DNA from: FEB-25 sp963726315
GTDB taxonomy: Bacteria > Chloroflexota > Anaerolineae > Anaerolineales > UBA4823
NCBI GenBank assembly: GCA_963726315.1
Contig: CAVSBZ010000006.1
Coordinates: 39,516-103,515 of the forward strand
Direction: 5' to 3'
DNA length: 64,000 bases
Part shown: piece after piece, positions 46,186 to 55,009 of the stretch
How the letters are laid out: every line of letters starts with the position of its first letter
Position numbering within the stretch: position 1 is the stretch's first letter
Position numbers and translations under genes: made by a program
Notes under the pieces: generated by a model
What the model was told of the DNA's origin: nothing
Seen by the model: the letters and a program-made list of their open reading frames with translations, nothing else
Databases searched by the model: none

Positions 46186-47504
46186 TTCGATCTCCATTTT
46201 CCCTATCCATCCTTCGAAACACTGGTTTCTGGATAATGGTCTTGTCAATTGAATCAAACCACTGTCTCAATCCGTCAAACTCCATATGGACCCGGATCGC
46301 CGATGGGCCATCCCTGAACTTTAGTATGATCGCTTCGCACGGCATTTTCTGGACCTGGAGTGCTATGTCTTCCCGGTGCAGCCCAATGACAATATCCCCA
46401 TTCTCTTCGATCTCACCGCTATCGCGGAGATCTGCCAGGGTTGGTCGCTTGTCTGACCGGCTTTCCAGTCCACGATTGAGCTGAGCCAGGGCAATCATAG
46501 CCAGGTTGAATTCCTTAGCAATTTGCTTTAAATTCCAAGTGATCACTCCCAAACGTTTGGTTTCACTTTCTCTGGTGGTGTCAGCTAACAGGCGTAAATG
46601 GTCAACGATGATCACGTCCGGCCGGTTAGCTGCAGCGAGTTTCCAGATATCCGCGGTGGTTTTCGGGGTTTTATCGTCGATCAATAAATAGTCGCCATAC
46701 TTTTCGATCAGTTTTGTGTTCTCACTGATCAGCTGTTTTACCTTGCGCTCCCGATCTTCTGGTTCAAGCCGGTTGCTGATCACATCCCGATACGGGATCC
46801 CGGCTGCCCCACAGACTGCCCTTGCCCACAGGTTGTTCGAGCTCATCTCCAGGGATATGAATAAAACATTTTGCCTGGCTGAGGCAATATTGCGCGCGAT
46901 CTGCCAGGATAACGCCGTTTTACCGATCGATGGCCGCGAGCAAATGACCAGCTCAGTTCCACGCCACAATCCACCCATCGCATTATCCAGAGGGATGATG
47001 TGGGTTGGAATCGTCACCTTCTCATCTTCCAGGTTTCCTATGAACTGCAAGCCAACATCAACTGCACTGGGTAGCTTCTCATCTGCCAGGGGCAATCCAT
47101 CAATATTTTCACCGGCTCAAACGCTGGATCTTCTCAATGTCCCCGTGACCAACGGCAACCGCCATTTCTGATAAACGCCTGGAAATATCCAGCAAATAAC
47201 TTTCCTCCTGGATCCGCCTGGCAAAGGTCAACGCATGGGTTCCAAATGGCTCATCGAGAGCTCGATTAGACCAGCGGAACAGATCTTCATGAAGACCACT
47301 TTTCAGTGCAGCTGTCGATGAATCCTTTGTGCTGATCACCTCTGTCCAGAATTGGCGTATTTGTTGGTTATGGATCCTGCCTGGCTCGAGCCAACCGCAC
47401 TCGGCCAATGCCATCTCAGGCTCACGCCATACGTAAGCTGCGAAGTACTCCTCACACTCTCGTATGCGGGCTAGGATCAGATCGTCAAGTAGTGGCTCAT
47501 CCAC
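46175..47504 (-). pseudogene. DnaB-like replicative helicase, frame split between the two domains
   Basis: The first part (47109-47504, 131 residues) is the helical N-terminal domain of DnaB ('THALTFARRIQEESYLLDIS'). The second (46175 to about 47116) is the RecA-like helicase: 'IIPLDNAMGGLWRGTELVIC', Walker A 'RPSIGKTALSW', 'VLFISLEMSS', Walker B 'DVIIVDHLRLL', 'AMIALAQLNRGLESRSDKRP' and 'LRDSGEIEENGDIV'. The two open frames overlap by a few bases at 47111-47117, and one base shift would fuse them into a normal DnaB of about 440 residues. A start for the second part alone would be TTG at 47095 without a clear RBS. So it is either a mutation, a sequence error or a true split. Confidence 0.8.
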
Positions 47505-48274
47505 TAATAAATCTCCTCACGAAATTGATGCGCCACAGCATGGATCTTCTGCTCGCCGGCGATGCTTTGAGCCGTCTTTAGAATGCTGTTAGGATTGGCC
47601 ACTGTTAAGCCTTTTAGACGCGCTAGTGACAGGCTGATAAGGTCCTGCCCTTTCTGAATATCAAAATCGACGAGTTCACCGATCCGGTAGATCGGCGTGG
47701 TCCACAATCGATTAGCAGCCTTAACATCTCTGGGTGGTCCAGAAATCCCGGTACACTCAACGAAAAAGGCTATAAGCGAATTCCTGAATGGAAGATGATT
47801 TTGGTTTTTAGGGGTTTGTTGCTTCACGGATGCGATTTTTGCATCCGTATCTTTATGTTTCTTAATGATTAATGATGATTCGGCTGAACGTGGTTCAGGG
47901 TTAATGGAATGTGGTTCAGGGTTAACGGCACATGGTTCAGGGTTTACCTCAGCATACAATGAACGTGGTTCAGGGTTTGCGTTTTCTGCTTGAGCAGCGA
48001 ATTGGGACAATTTTTGTGCATCAATCCTGTATTCGTTTGTGTGATAACCATGACTCTTTACAACTGGTATCAAGAATCCATCGTTTACCAATTCCTTAAC
48101 GATCTTTCTCACCCCCCTTGAGGTCAATCCCGTTCGCTGAGCTGTCCTGTCGATACTTGGATAAACCGAATGGCCTTCGTCATTTGCGTGATCAGCCAGG
48201 CTGAGCAATACGAGTTTTTTACTGGAGGTTATTCCTTGCATAGCGAATATCGAGGCCATTATCTTGATTGACAT
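47504..48274 (-). CDS. Winged-helix replication initiator-like protein with internal repeat array
   Basis: 256 residues. N-terminal winged helix (about 5-75): 'SSKKLVLLSLADHANDEGHS' then 'YPSIDRTAQRTGLTSRGVRK' and 'LVNDGFLIPV', as in phage and plasmid replication initiators. A linker (about 100-135) contains four NPEP repeats, and the C-terminal part (about 165-250, 'NRLWTTPIYRIGELVDFDI') resembles the DnaD/loader side of such proteins. Its stop overlaps the start of the DnaB-like gene, so it is probably the initiator/helicase-loader of the island. The repeats in the linker are also direct repeats in DNA and may be the origin. Confidence 0.75.
   Translation of the reverse strand: MSIKIMASIFAMQGITSSKKLVLLSLADHANDEGHSVYPSIDRTAQRTGLTSRGVRKIVKELVNDGFLIPVVKSHGYHTNEYRIDAQKLSQFAAQAENANPEPRSLYAEVNPEPCAVNPEPHSINPEPRSAESSLIIKKHKDTDAKIASVKQQTPKNQNHLPFRNSLIAFFVECTGISGPPRDVKAANRLWTTPIYRIGELVDFDIQKGQDLISLSLARLKGLTVANPNSILKTAQSIAGEQKIHAVAHQFREEIY
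47826..47848. repeat. 8-bp inverted repeat beside the iteron-like array
   Basis: ACGGATGC (47826-47833) and GCATCCGT (47841-47848) with loop GATTTTT. It is followed by an AT-rich stretch (47849-47878) and then by the repeat array. Confidence 0.6.
47891..47977. repeat. Four iteron-like direct repeats in the initiator gene (candidate origin)
   Basis: TGGTTCAGGGTT at 47891-47902, 47912-47923, 47933-47944 and 47966-47977. All four copies are identical over 12 bases; start-to-start distances are 21, 21 and 33 bases, close to two, two and three turns of DNA. On the protein side they give NPEP. An AT-rich stretch and a hairpin lie next to them (47826-47878). Confidence 0.6.
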
Positions 48275-48307
48275 TTCAGCTCAAACCATTGGTTCGTAAT
48301 GAGCTCA

Positions 48308-48658
48308 TCAAAATCCGGTTTCAGCTGCGTTTTCAGCAACTTTAGCCCTGGCTCGGAGTATATCCATCTCCCTGCCATAAACCAGCTTGCGCTCCGCGAA
48401 GAGCACAAACTCCTGCCCAGGCCAGGCATCAGTGTTGCTACTCTTACAGACTCCAGCAATCTCGTATGCCAACGACTTTCCTGCGACGAGTGCCTTTTTC
48501 TTACCAACCAGGTAGACAACTAACTTTTCGACGTCTGATCGGCTCTGCTGGTCATAGAACCGCTCCAATGCAACCCGTTCGATCTTAACCGTCACAACAT
48601 GGCCTTGCAAATCCGATCCCCGCAAGTATTTGCATGGGTATAAATCATCGATTTCCAT
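48308..48658 (-). CDS. Hypothetical protein of the replication module
   Basis: 116 residues from the ATG at 48658 (RBS AGGAGA). A beta-rich protein: 'SDLQGHVVTVKIERVALERF', 'VEKLVVYLVGKKKALVAGKS', then 'PGQEFVLFAERKLVYGREMD'. The pattern resembles small OB-like proteins carried by phage-like elements of this phylum, but no function is known to me. It ends about 30 bases before the initiator gene and begins inside the end of the broken HTH gene, so it is part of the same operon. Confidence 0.65.
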   Translation of the reverse strand: MEIDDLYPCKYLRGSDLQGHVVTVKIERVALERFYDQQSRSDVEKLVVYLVGKKKALVAGKSLAYEIAGVCKSSNTDAWPGQEFVLFAERKLVYGREMDILRARAKVAENAAETGF

Positions 48659-48900
48659 AAAATTCTCCTCGAGCATCATGAATGTGATGATGCCACAAAT
48701 TACGTGAAATGGTTGTTAAAAACTGGACTGATTTTCCAAATGGCATAGATGAAATTACATCTTGCCTGGCCATGCGATAGAACCTGAACCGCAGAGCATT
48801 GCAAAATGCCAGCGACCTCTCTCGCCGTTAGCAGGTAATTTGGTAGGTTACTCAGCTGCGATGTCTCCATGGGTTTTTCAGGACTTAGCTGATCTGTCAT
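48645..48900 (-). pseudogene. HTH_17 (excisionase-type) regulator with frameshift in the helix-turn-helix
   Basis: From the ATG at 48900 (RBS AGGAGG) the protein reads 'NYLLTAREVAGILQCSAVQ', the first half of an HTH_17 domain, but then goes out of frame near 48785. In the next frame the missing half appears: 'FYRMARQDVISSMPFGKSVQ', and this frame stays open to a stop at 48645 that overlaps the next gene. One base gained or two lost explain this. It is a second excisionase-type gene in the island besides the one at 44.7 kb. Confidence 0.7.
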
Positions 48901-49084
48901 TGCTCGCCTCCTGATCAATAGAATTATTTTGCGTTTTGTTCGAGCTCAATAAACCCTGGCTCTCCAATGTTCGCTTTATGATCAAATGCGCCTGTTCTCG
49001 AAAATCACGCAGCTCCATTTCTGCCAATCGTTGCAACGCCTCACGCTCCTGGCTAGTGATTTTGATAGTAAATCTCTCCATCAT
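48878..49084 (-). CDS. Small ribbon-helix-helix-like protein
   Basis: 68 residues from the ATG at 49084 (RBS GGAGG). Begins 'MMERFTIKITSQEREALQRL', a strand followed by two helices as in Arc/CopG-type DNA-binding proteins ('MELRDFREQAHLIIKRTLES'). The C-terminal tail is polar. It is the first gene of the leftward replication operon, a usual position for a small autoregulator. Confidence 0.6.
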   Translation of the reverse strand: MMERFTIKITSQEREALQRLAEMELRDFREQAHLIIKRTLESQGLLSSNKTQNNSIDQEASNDRSAKS

Positions 49085-49207
49085 GGTCTGCCTCCAACAA
49101 ATAAAAATCCTGTCTGAGATCAACAGGATCTTGCTTTCGTCCTGTCAATAATGACAGGATACCAAATAATCGGCCGAAGAAATAGTGAGTAAATATTACT
49201 TCATGAT

Positions 49208-49750
49208 TTATTCCCCGTATAACCAATCAGGTTTTATTATGAGTTTAAATTGCCTGTCAGAATCTTGCAAATTACGGACAATTACACCAGGTCTTACAAT
49301 CCATTCTTTATAGACATCTGATGGTACTCGATCCTTCTTATTAACTTCAATATATGCCCAAATATCATCGGACAGATGTTTTCTACCGGGTTTCTTTCTA
49401 GCTCTATTCCCATTATTAGGGAAAGCATTATTATTTCCATCAGGATCTTCTCCAATTCCTAACATTTCCAATCTTTGTTTATTGCTTAATGGTAAATACA
49501 TAAATCCCATAACGCTGTTACGAAGTGTTGTACTGACTTCTGGATAATCATGGCTTAAATCCTTCATCACATTGTTAAAATATTCCCATAGCGCCTTTTT
49601 AGGCCAATCATCCGGATCCCAGAAAGTGATCTCAACTTTAAACCGATGATCACTTAGGCGATTAACATCTATATCAAGAACATCTAGAGATTGACCTTGA
49701 TAAGTGCTAGGGATGATACAAAAAGTATCAGTTATCCCGTCTTTGTTCAC
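49208..49750 (-). CDS. Hypothetical protein, second gene of a two-gene unit
   Basis: 180 residues, GTG start at 49750 that overlaps the preceding gene by 23 bases. No family recognised. The sequence has a beta segment ('SDHRFKVEITFWDPDDW'), an alpha-helical stretch ('KKALWEYFNNVMKDLSHDYP') and a basic patch ('NNGNRARKKPGRKHLSD'). Overlap with the small partner gene resembles toxin-antitoxin or partner pairs, but nothing diagnostic is seen. Confidence 0.5.
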   Translation of the reverse strand: MNKDGITDTFCIIPSTYQGQSLDVLDIDVNRLSDHRFKVEITFWDPDDWPKKALWEYFNNVMKDLSHDYPEVSTTLRNSVMGFMYLPLSNKQRLEMLGIGEDPDGNNNAFPNNGNRARKKPGRKHLSDDIWAYIEVNKKDRVPSDVYKEWIVRPGVIVRNLQDSDRQFKLIIKPDWLYGE

Positions 49751-49934
49751 CGATGATCAAGACTTTATTTTCATCGAACTTTTTTTCACCTTTCGTTATT
49801 GCTTCCAATTCATCGGGTTCAGTGTAGATCTGCTCAGGTCCGAAACGATTTTTGACCCATTCCCAAAAAGGAGTAATATCTTGCATATCCTCTAGAATAA
49901 AACAGAACTGTGAGATTTCAACTAACACTTCCAT
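49728..49934 (-). CDS. Small acidic hypothetical protein, first gene of a two-gene unit
   Basis: 68 residues from the ATG at 49934 (RBS GGGAGTG). Sequence 'MEVLVEISQFCFILEDMQDI' then a helical acidic part with 'PDELEAITKGEKKFDENKVL'. No family recognised. Being small, acidic and overlapping a larger basic partner, it would suit an antidote or partner subunit, which is inference only. Confidence 0.5.
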   Translation of the reverse strand: MEVLVEISQFCFILEDMQDITPFWEWVKNRFGPEQIYTEPDELEAITKGEKKFDENKVLIIGEQRRDN

Positions 49935-49957
49935 AAAATCACTCCCAAACTATAATC

Positions 49958-49991
49958 AAAAAGGTTGTGCGCATTTGCGAACAACCTTTTT
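49958..49991. terminator. Bidirectional terminator-like hairpin
   Basis: 11-bp stem AAAAAGGTTGT (49958-49968) with ACAACCTTTTT (49981-49991), 12-base loop. A/T runs on both sides. It separates the leftward module from the rightward cargo. Confidence 0.7.
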
Positions 49992-49995
49992 GGAA

Positions 49996-50073
49996 TATAA
50001 TGGTCATTGCCGGCTGCTCGCATCAGCCTGGTCACCGCTCCGAGTGGTCACACACTGCGGAGCGATTATTTTT
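49996..50073 (+). ncRNA. Candidate small RNA with its own promoter and terminator
   Basis: A TATAAT box at 49996-50001 is followed by a stem GGCTG/CAGCC (50012-50028) and a terminator, CGCTCCG (50036-50042) with CGGAGCG (50058-50064) and ATTATTTTT. TGGTCA occurs three times (50001, 50029, 50045). A transcript of about 65 nt from about 50008 to 50073 would fit. A -35 is weak, and it may just be a second terminator. Confidence 0.3.
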
Positions 50074-50278
50074 CCAATATTATTATCATATCACAAAATA
50101 GAACATATATTCTAGGTAACGATTTTTTTGTGAATTCTACTCAACTTGGGTGGAATCAGGATGAAACTGAAACAAATAACGTGACCTGTGAAACCCATCA
50201 GACGTAATATTCTGAAAAGTATATAATATAAATAATTCACATTTTGATAGTCAATATAAACGATTTTTAGGAAGCCTA

Positions 50279-52915
50279 ATGCACCTCTATGAAGTATTAG
50301 CATCTAAAGTCGCTGAATGGCAGCAAAAGCAGTATCCTTGTGCTGACTATCCGGCTATCGATGAAATTTTAGAGTGGTCGAGGAAACCGGATGTTAGCAG
50401 TTTCCAGCTCCGAGAACCACAATTCAGGGCTCTTGAAACTTACTGGTACTTACGATTGGTTGAGAAAACCCCTCACATTTTCGACCTGTATACCAGCTGT
50501 TTTTCTAAAAGCACCGAACGACGAGCTGCCCTGGGTATTGAACACAATGATTTGCGCGATTTAATCGAGGATATTGGTTTCAATGGATTAGTTGAAAAGA
50601 TTAAGATTAACGATGCCCTGGTTAAAAAGTATCACTTGGAAGCTGTTCGGGAAACCTTAACTTTGGAATATCCCAGCTATATTTTGGCCCTGGCAATGGG
50701 AGCTGGAAAGACAGTCTTGATCGGAGCTATTTTTGCCAGTGAATTTGCGATGGCGCAGGAATATCCCGATAATGGATTTGTTGAAAACGCCTTGGCGTTC
50801 GCCCCGGGTAAAACGATCATTGAAAGCCTACGAGAACTAGCTGAAATGCGTTATGAAGCTGTTTTACCCCCTCGTTTCTACAAGCCATTTGCAGCCTCCC
50901 TAAAACTGACATTCACCCGGGATGGAGACCGAGCATTCCAATCATTCCTCGCAGTCAATTCAATGTGATCGTTACGAACACCGAGAAAATCCGCATTCAA
51001 AAAGAAAATATCCGGAAATCTGATCTTGGAAAATTATTCTCCAAAGAAAAAGAAAATGAAGCCCGGATAGAAGTTGCCAATTTACGCCTTCAAGCTATTG
51101 CCAGTTTGCCCAACCTGGCCATCTTCTCCGATGAAGCCCATCATACATACGGTCAGGCGATGGATACCGAGCTAAAGAAAGTACGTAAAACAGTCGATTA
51201 CCTGTACAATCCCTATCCGGCTGGATCCCCTGAACGTGCCAATCACCATTCGAACTTGATTTGTGTGATCAATACAACTGGAACACCCTACTACCAACAT
51301 CAGCCATTAAAAGATGTAGTGATTTGGTATGGGCTGTCGGAAGGTATCAGGGATGGCATTTTAAAAGAAGTGGCAGGGAATATCCAGGCGTTCGATTTTG
51401 AGGGCAAGGTTGATATCTATCTGGCTCATGTGGTAGAGGATTTCTTTAGAGATTACGGAGCTGTTGTTTTGCCTGATGGCACCCAAGCCAAGATAGCCAT
51501 ATTTTTTCCCCAAACAGATGATGTAGCGCAGCTCCGCCCTATAGTCGAAGCCAAGCTAGCCTCCCTCGGTCTTCCACCCACCCTGGTACTGGAGCACCAC
51601 ACGAAAAATGATCACAAAGCAGAGTTTGACCGTTTCAAGTCTATAGATAGCCCTTATAGAGTGGCATTATTGGTGGATCGGGGAGTAGAGGGTTGGAACG
51701 TGCCTGGTTTGTTTGCCTGTGCCTTAGCCAGGAAGTTAAAAAGCAGTAACAATTTTGTCTTACAAGCCACGTCTCGCTGCTTGCGCCAGGTGCCTGGAAA
51801 TACTGTCAAAGCCAGGATATATCTTTCACTCGATAATCGGTCAATTTTAGATAAGCAATTGCAGGAGACTTACGGTGAGACTATTGCCGATCTCAACCAT
51901 GCGACAACCAATAGCCGGAAATGGACAATTACTTTACGGAAAGTAAACATTCCCCCGTTGGTAGTTCGTAAAATTATCCGAACCGTAGCTCGGATTGAAA
52001 AAGCGGCTGCTCAACTGCATCTGGATCTGCCTCAACAAGAAGTTGGGCCGGCTTTAACCAAAACGACCTATCGTCTATCTGAACAGCCTGGAAATTTATA
52101 AAGTGCTGCAACAGGTTGGGGAGACTGTAACTATTGAGTCACAACGAGAAGCGGTTGATTTGTTCGCAGCATCAGTTGACCTGGCTGTTAATTATCATCT
52201 GGACGTATTGTCCTTATATACACTTCTAAAAAATATTTACCATGAAACATCTGCAATTCCGATATCCCACCTGACGAAACTCGCTGAGCAAATCGAAGAC
52301 CAAACACGCAATTATGAGGTTCGAGAAGAAGTTGTTGAAGTGGCATTAGCTCTCATCAAACCAGATGGTTTTGACAAAGAAATTTCAGATGGTGGCGTAG
52401 AAACCTACACAGCAGAAATTAGTTATCCGATAGATAGAGAGCAACTTCTTACCCGATGGGAAAAGTGGAAGAATCTGGCTGGAGACTTAGGTTTTCATTA
52501 CGATCCTTACAATTTCGATTCGAGTCCGGAGAGGAGCTTCTTTACCCAACTTCTTGATAATTTGAACCAACAACCTGACCAAGTTGAAGACATTTACTTT
52601 ACTGGTGCCTTAAGCGATCCTCAAAAAACAGACTTCTTTGTTGAATACAAAGGTGAAGATAATAGCTGGCACAGGTATACACCTGATTTTGTAATAAGGC
52701 GCAAGGATGGCAAGTGCCTAATTGTTGAGATAAAAAAGGAGCACGACCGGTTACATATTATTGATGGAGAGAAAGGCGCAAAAGCGGTAGCCACCCAAAA
52801 ATGGGTTGGATTAAACCCGGATAAACTCAAGTATCAGATGATATTTACGGCTAGCGATGAAATTGGTTATGACCAGGTTTATAGAGCCCGGCAATTATTA
52901 GAAGGCAAAGAATAA
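50279..52915 (+). pseudogene. res: Type III restriction enzyme Res subunit, broken into three frames
   Basis: Helicase-nuclease subunit of a type III restriction system. Piece 1 (50279-50968) has Walker A 'ALAMGAGKTVLIGAIFA'. Piece 2 (about 50953-52101) continues with 'VIVTNTEKIRIQKEN', the DEAH-type box 'FSDEAHHTYG', and the motif VI region 'FVLQATSRCLRQVPG'. Piece 3 (to 52915) ends with the PD-(D/E)xK nuclease ('YTPDFVIRRKDGK' then 'LIVEIKKE'). The shifts are near 50955 and 52085. All catalytic motifs are intact if the frames are joined. RBS AGGAAG; a TATAAT lies at 50222-50227. The mod gene follows with a 1-base overlap (TAATG). The region is AT-richer than the chromosome. Confidence 0.88.
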
Positions 52916-54981
52916 TGAATAACAAAACGAGTGAAGTACAGATCAAACCCGCTAAAGGTCGACCCATGTTGACCTGGGTCGGGAAAAGGCCTCTACGAAA
53001 TGTCACTGCATATCCCGCTCAGCTAATAGAAGTCTTCGGCTCAACGAATATAGTTAATGATAGGCAGACAGACATTTGGTCCGATTGGCCGGCTGATTAT
53101 CCCAAGGGTGGTCTTTTGTTCCACGGCGACAATAAGGATGTTTTGGCAAATTTATTAGCGAATGGGTTCCGAGGGATGGTAAATCTAGTTTATATCGATC
53201 CTCCTTTTGATAGCGGAGCTGATTATATTCGTAAGGTTGCATTAAGAGGAATTTCTGGATTAATAAACCTTGATGGAGATAGCTATTCTCTCGGAGAACA
53301 AATTCAATACACTGACATATGGGTAAATGATAATTACTTGCAGTTTATGTACGAACGTTTATTTTTGCTCAAAGAATTATTGTCTGAGGATGGAAGTATT
53401 TATTTGCACTGCGATTGGCATAAAAGTCATCTCCTAAGATGTTTGTTAGATGAAGTATTTGGTCCAGATCACTTTCAAAGTGAAATAGTTTGGCAAAGGA
53501 CTGCCTCCCATAATGATCCAAGTCGTTATGGAACGATTCATGATCTTATTTTTTTTTACTCCAAAGGTACAGATTATATATGGAATAATCCAAAAGTTCC
53601 TCAATCCAAAGAGTATATTGATCAGTTTTTTATCTACGCTGAGTCTAATTCTGGTGAAATCCGACGATTGAAAAAAGACGAGGTATGTCCTAAAAGTTGG
53701 AGGCGATTCCGCTTGGGAAACTTTGCTAGTCCACACCCAAGACCCAACTTAACATATGAGTATAAGGGGTATAAACCCCCGGCAAACGGTTGGAAAGTAT
53801 CAATTGAGAAAATGCAAGAACTTGATGCCCAGGGTAGGTTGTTCTTTCCAGAATCGAAGGAAGCACGTATCCAAACAAAATCATATTTAGAGGAGGTTAT
53901 GCACGGTAAACCGGCACCTGATCTATGGACAGACATGTTGACTATTCAGGCGCAGAGCGAAGAAAGGGAAGAATTTCCCACTCAAAAGCCTGAGGCTTTA
54001 CTGGAACGCATTATCCAAGCCTCGTCAAATCCAGGTGACCTAGTCTTGGATTGTTTCATTGGGTCGGGCACCACAATAGCGATAGCACAAAAACTTGGAC
54101 GACGTTGGATTGGTTGTGATATCAACAAAGGAGCTATTCAAACCACATCAAAACGATTAGCGGATATTCTAAATAACCAGGCGAAAGCAATGATTAGCCT
54201 TAATTCTCCCCAATTGCCTCTCATAGCTGCTGAACAAGAAGAGCAGTCAAAACCCACTCAACTCTCGTTTTCAGTATTCAGAGTCAACGATTATGACCTT
54301 CAAATTCAACATAACGAAGCCGTAAATTTAGCTTGCGAGCACATTGGCATTACTCGCATCAAAATGGACGCCTTTTTTGATGGTATTCTGGGTAAACGTT
54401 TGGTAAAAATAGTTCCATTCAACCATCCTGCAAGCCCGCTTGATCTGGAAGAAATCAAAAGAGAGTTAAGCAATCGACCGGAAGAGGGCAGAGATATTGT
54501 CGTGGTTTGTCTGGGAAAAGAACTGGCAGTTGAAGCGTGGATCGAGGATTGGAACCGGCTACGAAAGCAAGGTGACTTTCCAAATAAAATCGAGGTCATC
54601 GAATTACGCTCAGATCCCAGGTATGGTGGTTTCTTTACTCATCAACCGGCGCAAGCGGATATTAAAATTCAACGGACAGGGGAAGAGATTGAGGTGACCA
54701 TCGAATCCTTTGTCTCACCTACAATCGTCGAACGCCTGAAGCAGCAGGCAGGTCTTCTAAGCCCTCAAATTGATGACTGGAGGGCAATGGTCGATAGCGT
54801 GATGATAGACCCTGCTTACGATGGTGAGGTGTTTAATGTTGTATTGGCTGATGTGCCGGAGAAGAAGAGCGATTTGGTGGATGGTAAATATTGTCTACCG
54901 GCAGTTAACGATGAAACCACGTTAGCGGTAAAGATTACGGATATGTTGGGAGAAGAGGTTTTGGTTTCTGAGAAAATTTGA
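52915..54981 (+). CDS. mod: Type III DNA methyltransferase Mod subunit
   Basis: 688 residues. N6-adenine methyltransferase of the beta class: the catalytic 'LVYIDPPFDSG' (DPPF at 95-98) precedes the SAM-binding motif 'VLDCFIGSGTTIAIAQKLGR'. The target-recognition region lies between them (about 150-340), and a C-terminal extension of about 260 residues follows. Mod carries the specificity and modifies one strand, and works alone as a methyltransferase or with Res for cutting. Unlike the neighbouring res gene it is intact. The order res-mod is the reverse of the common mod-res order. Confidence 0.93.
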   Translation: MNNKTSEVQIKPAKGRPMLTWVGKRPLRNVTAYPAQLIEVFGSTNIVNDRQTDIWSDWPADYPKGGLLFHGDNKDVLANLLANGFRGMVNLVYIDPPFDSGADYIRKVALRGISGLINLDGDSYSLGEQIQYTDIWVNDNYLQFMYERLFLLKELLSEDGSIYLHCDWHKSHLLRCLLDEVFGPDHFQSEIVWQRTASHNDPSRYGTIHDLIFFYSKGTDYIWNNPKVPQSKEYIDQFFIYAESNSGEIRRLKKDEVCPKSWRRFRLGNFASPHPRPNLTYEYKGYKPPANGWKVSIEKMQELDAQGRLFFPESKEARIQTKSYLEEVMHGKPAPDLWTDMLTIQAQSEEREEFPTQKPEALLERIIQASSNPGDLVLDCFIGSGTTIAIAQKLGRRWIGCDINKGAIQTTSKRLADILNNQAKAMISLNSPQLPLIAAEQEEQSKPTQLSFSVFRVNDYDLQIQHNEAVNLACEHIGITRIKMDAFFDGILGKRLVKIVPFNHPASPLDLEEIKRELSNRPEEGRDIVVVCLGKELAVEAWIEDWNRLRKQGDFPNKIEVIELRSDPRYGGFFTHQPAQADIKIQRTGEEIEVTIESFVSPTIVERLKQQAGLLSPQIDDWRAMVDSVMIDPAYDGEVFNVVLADVPEKKSDLVDGKYCLPAVNDETTLAVKITDMLGEEVLVSEKI

Positions 54982-55009
54982 AACAACGGAGGAGATAGAA
55001 GAAAAGTCA

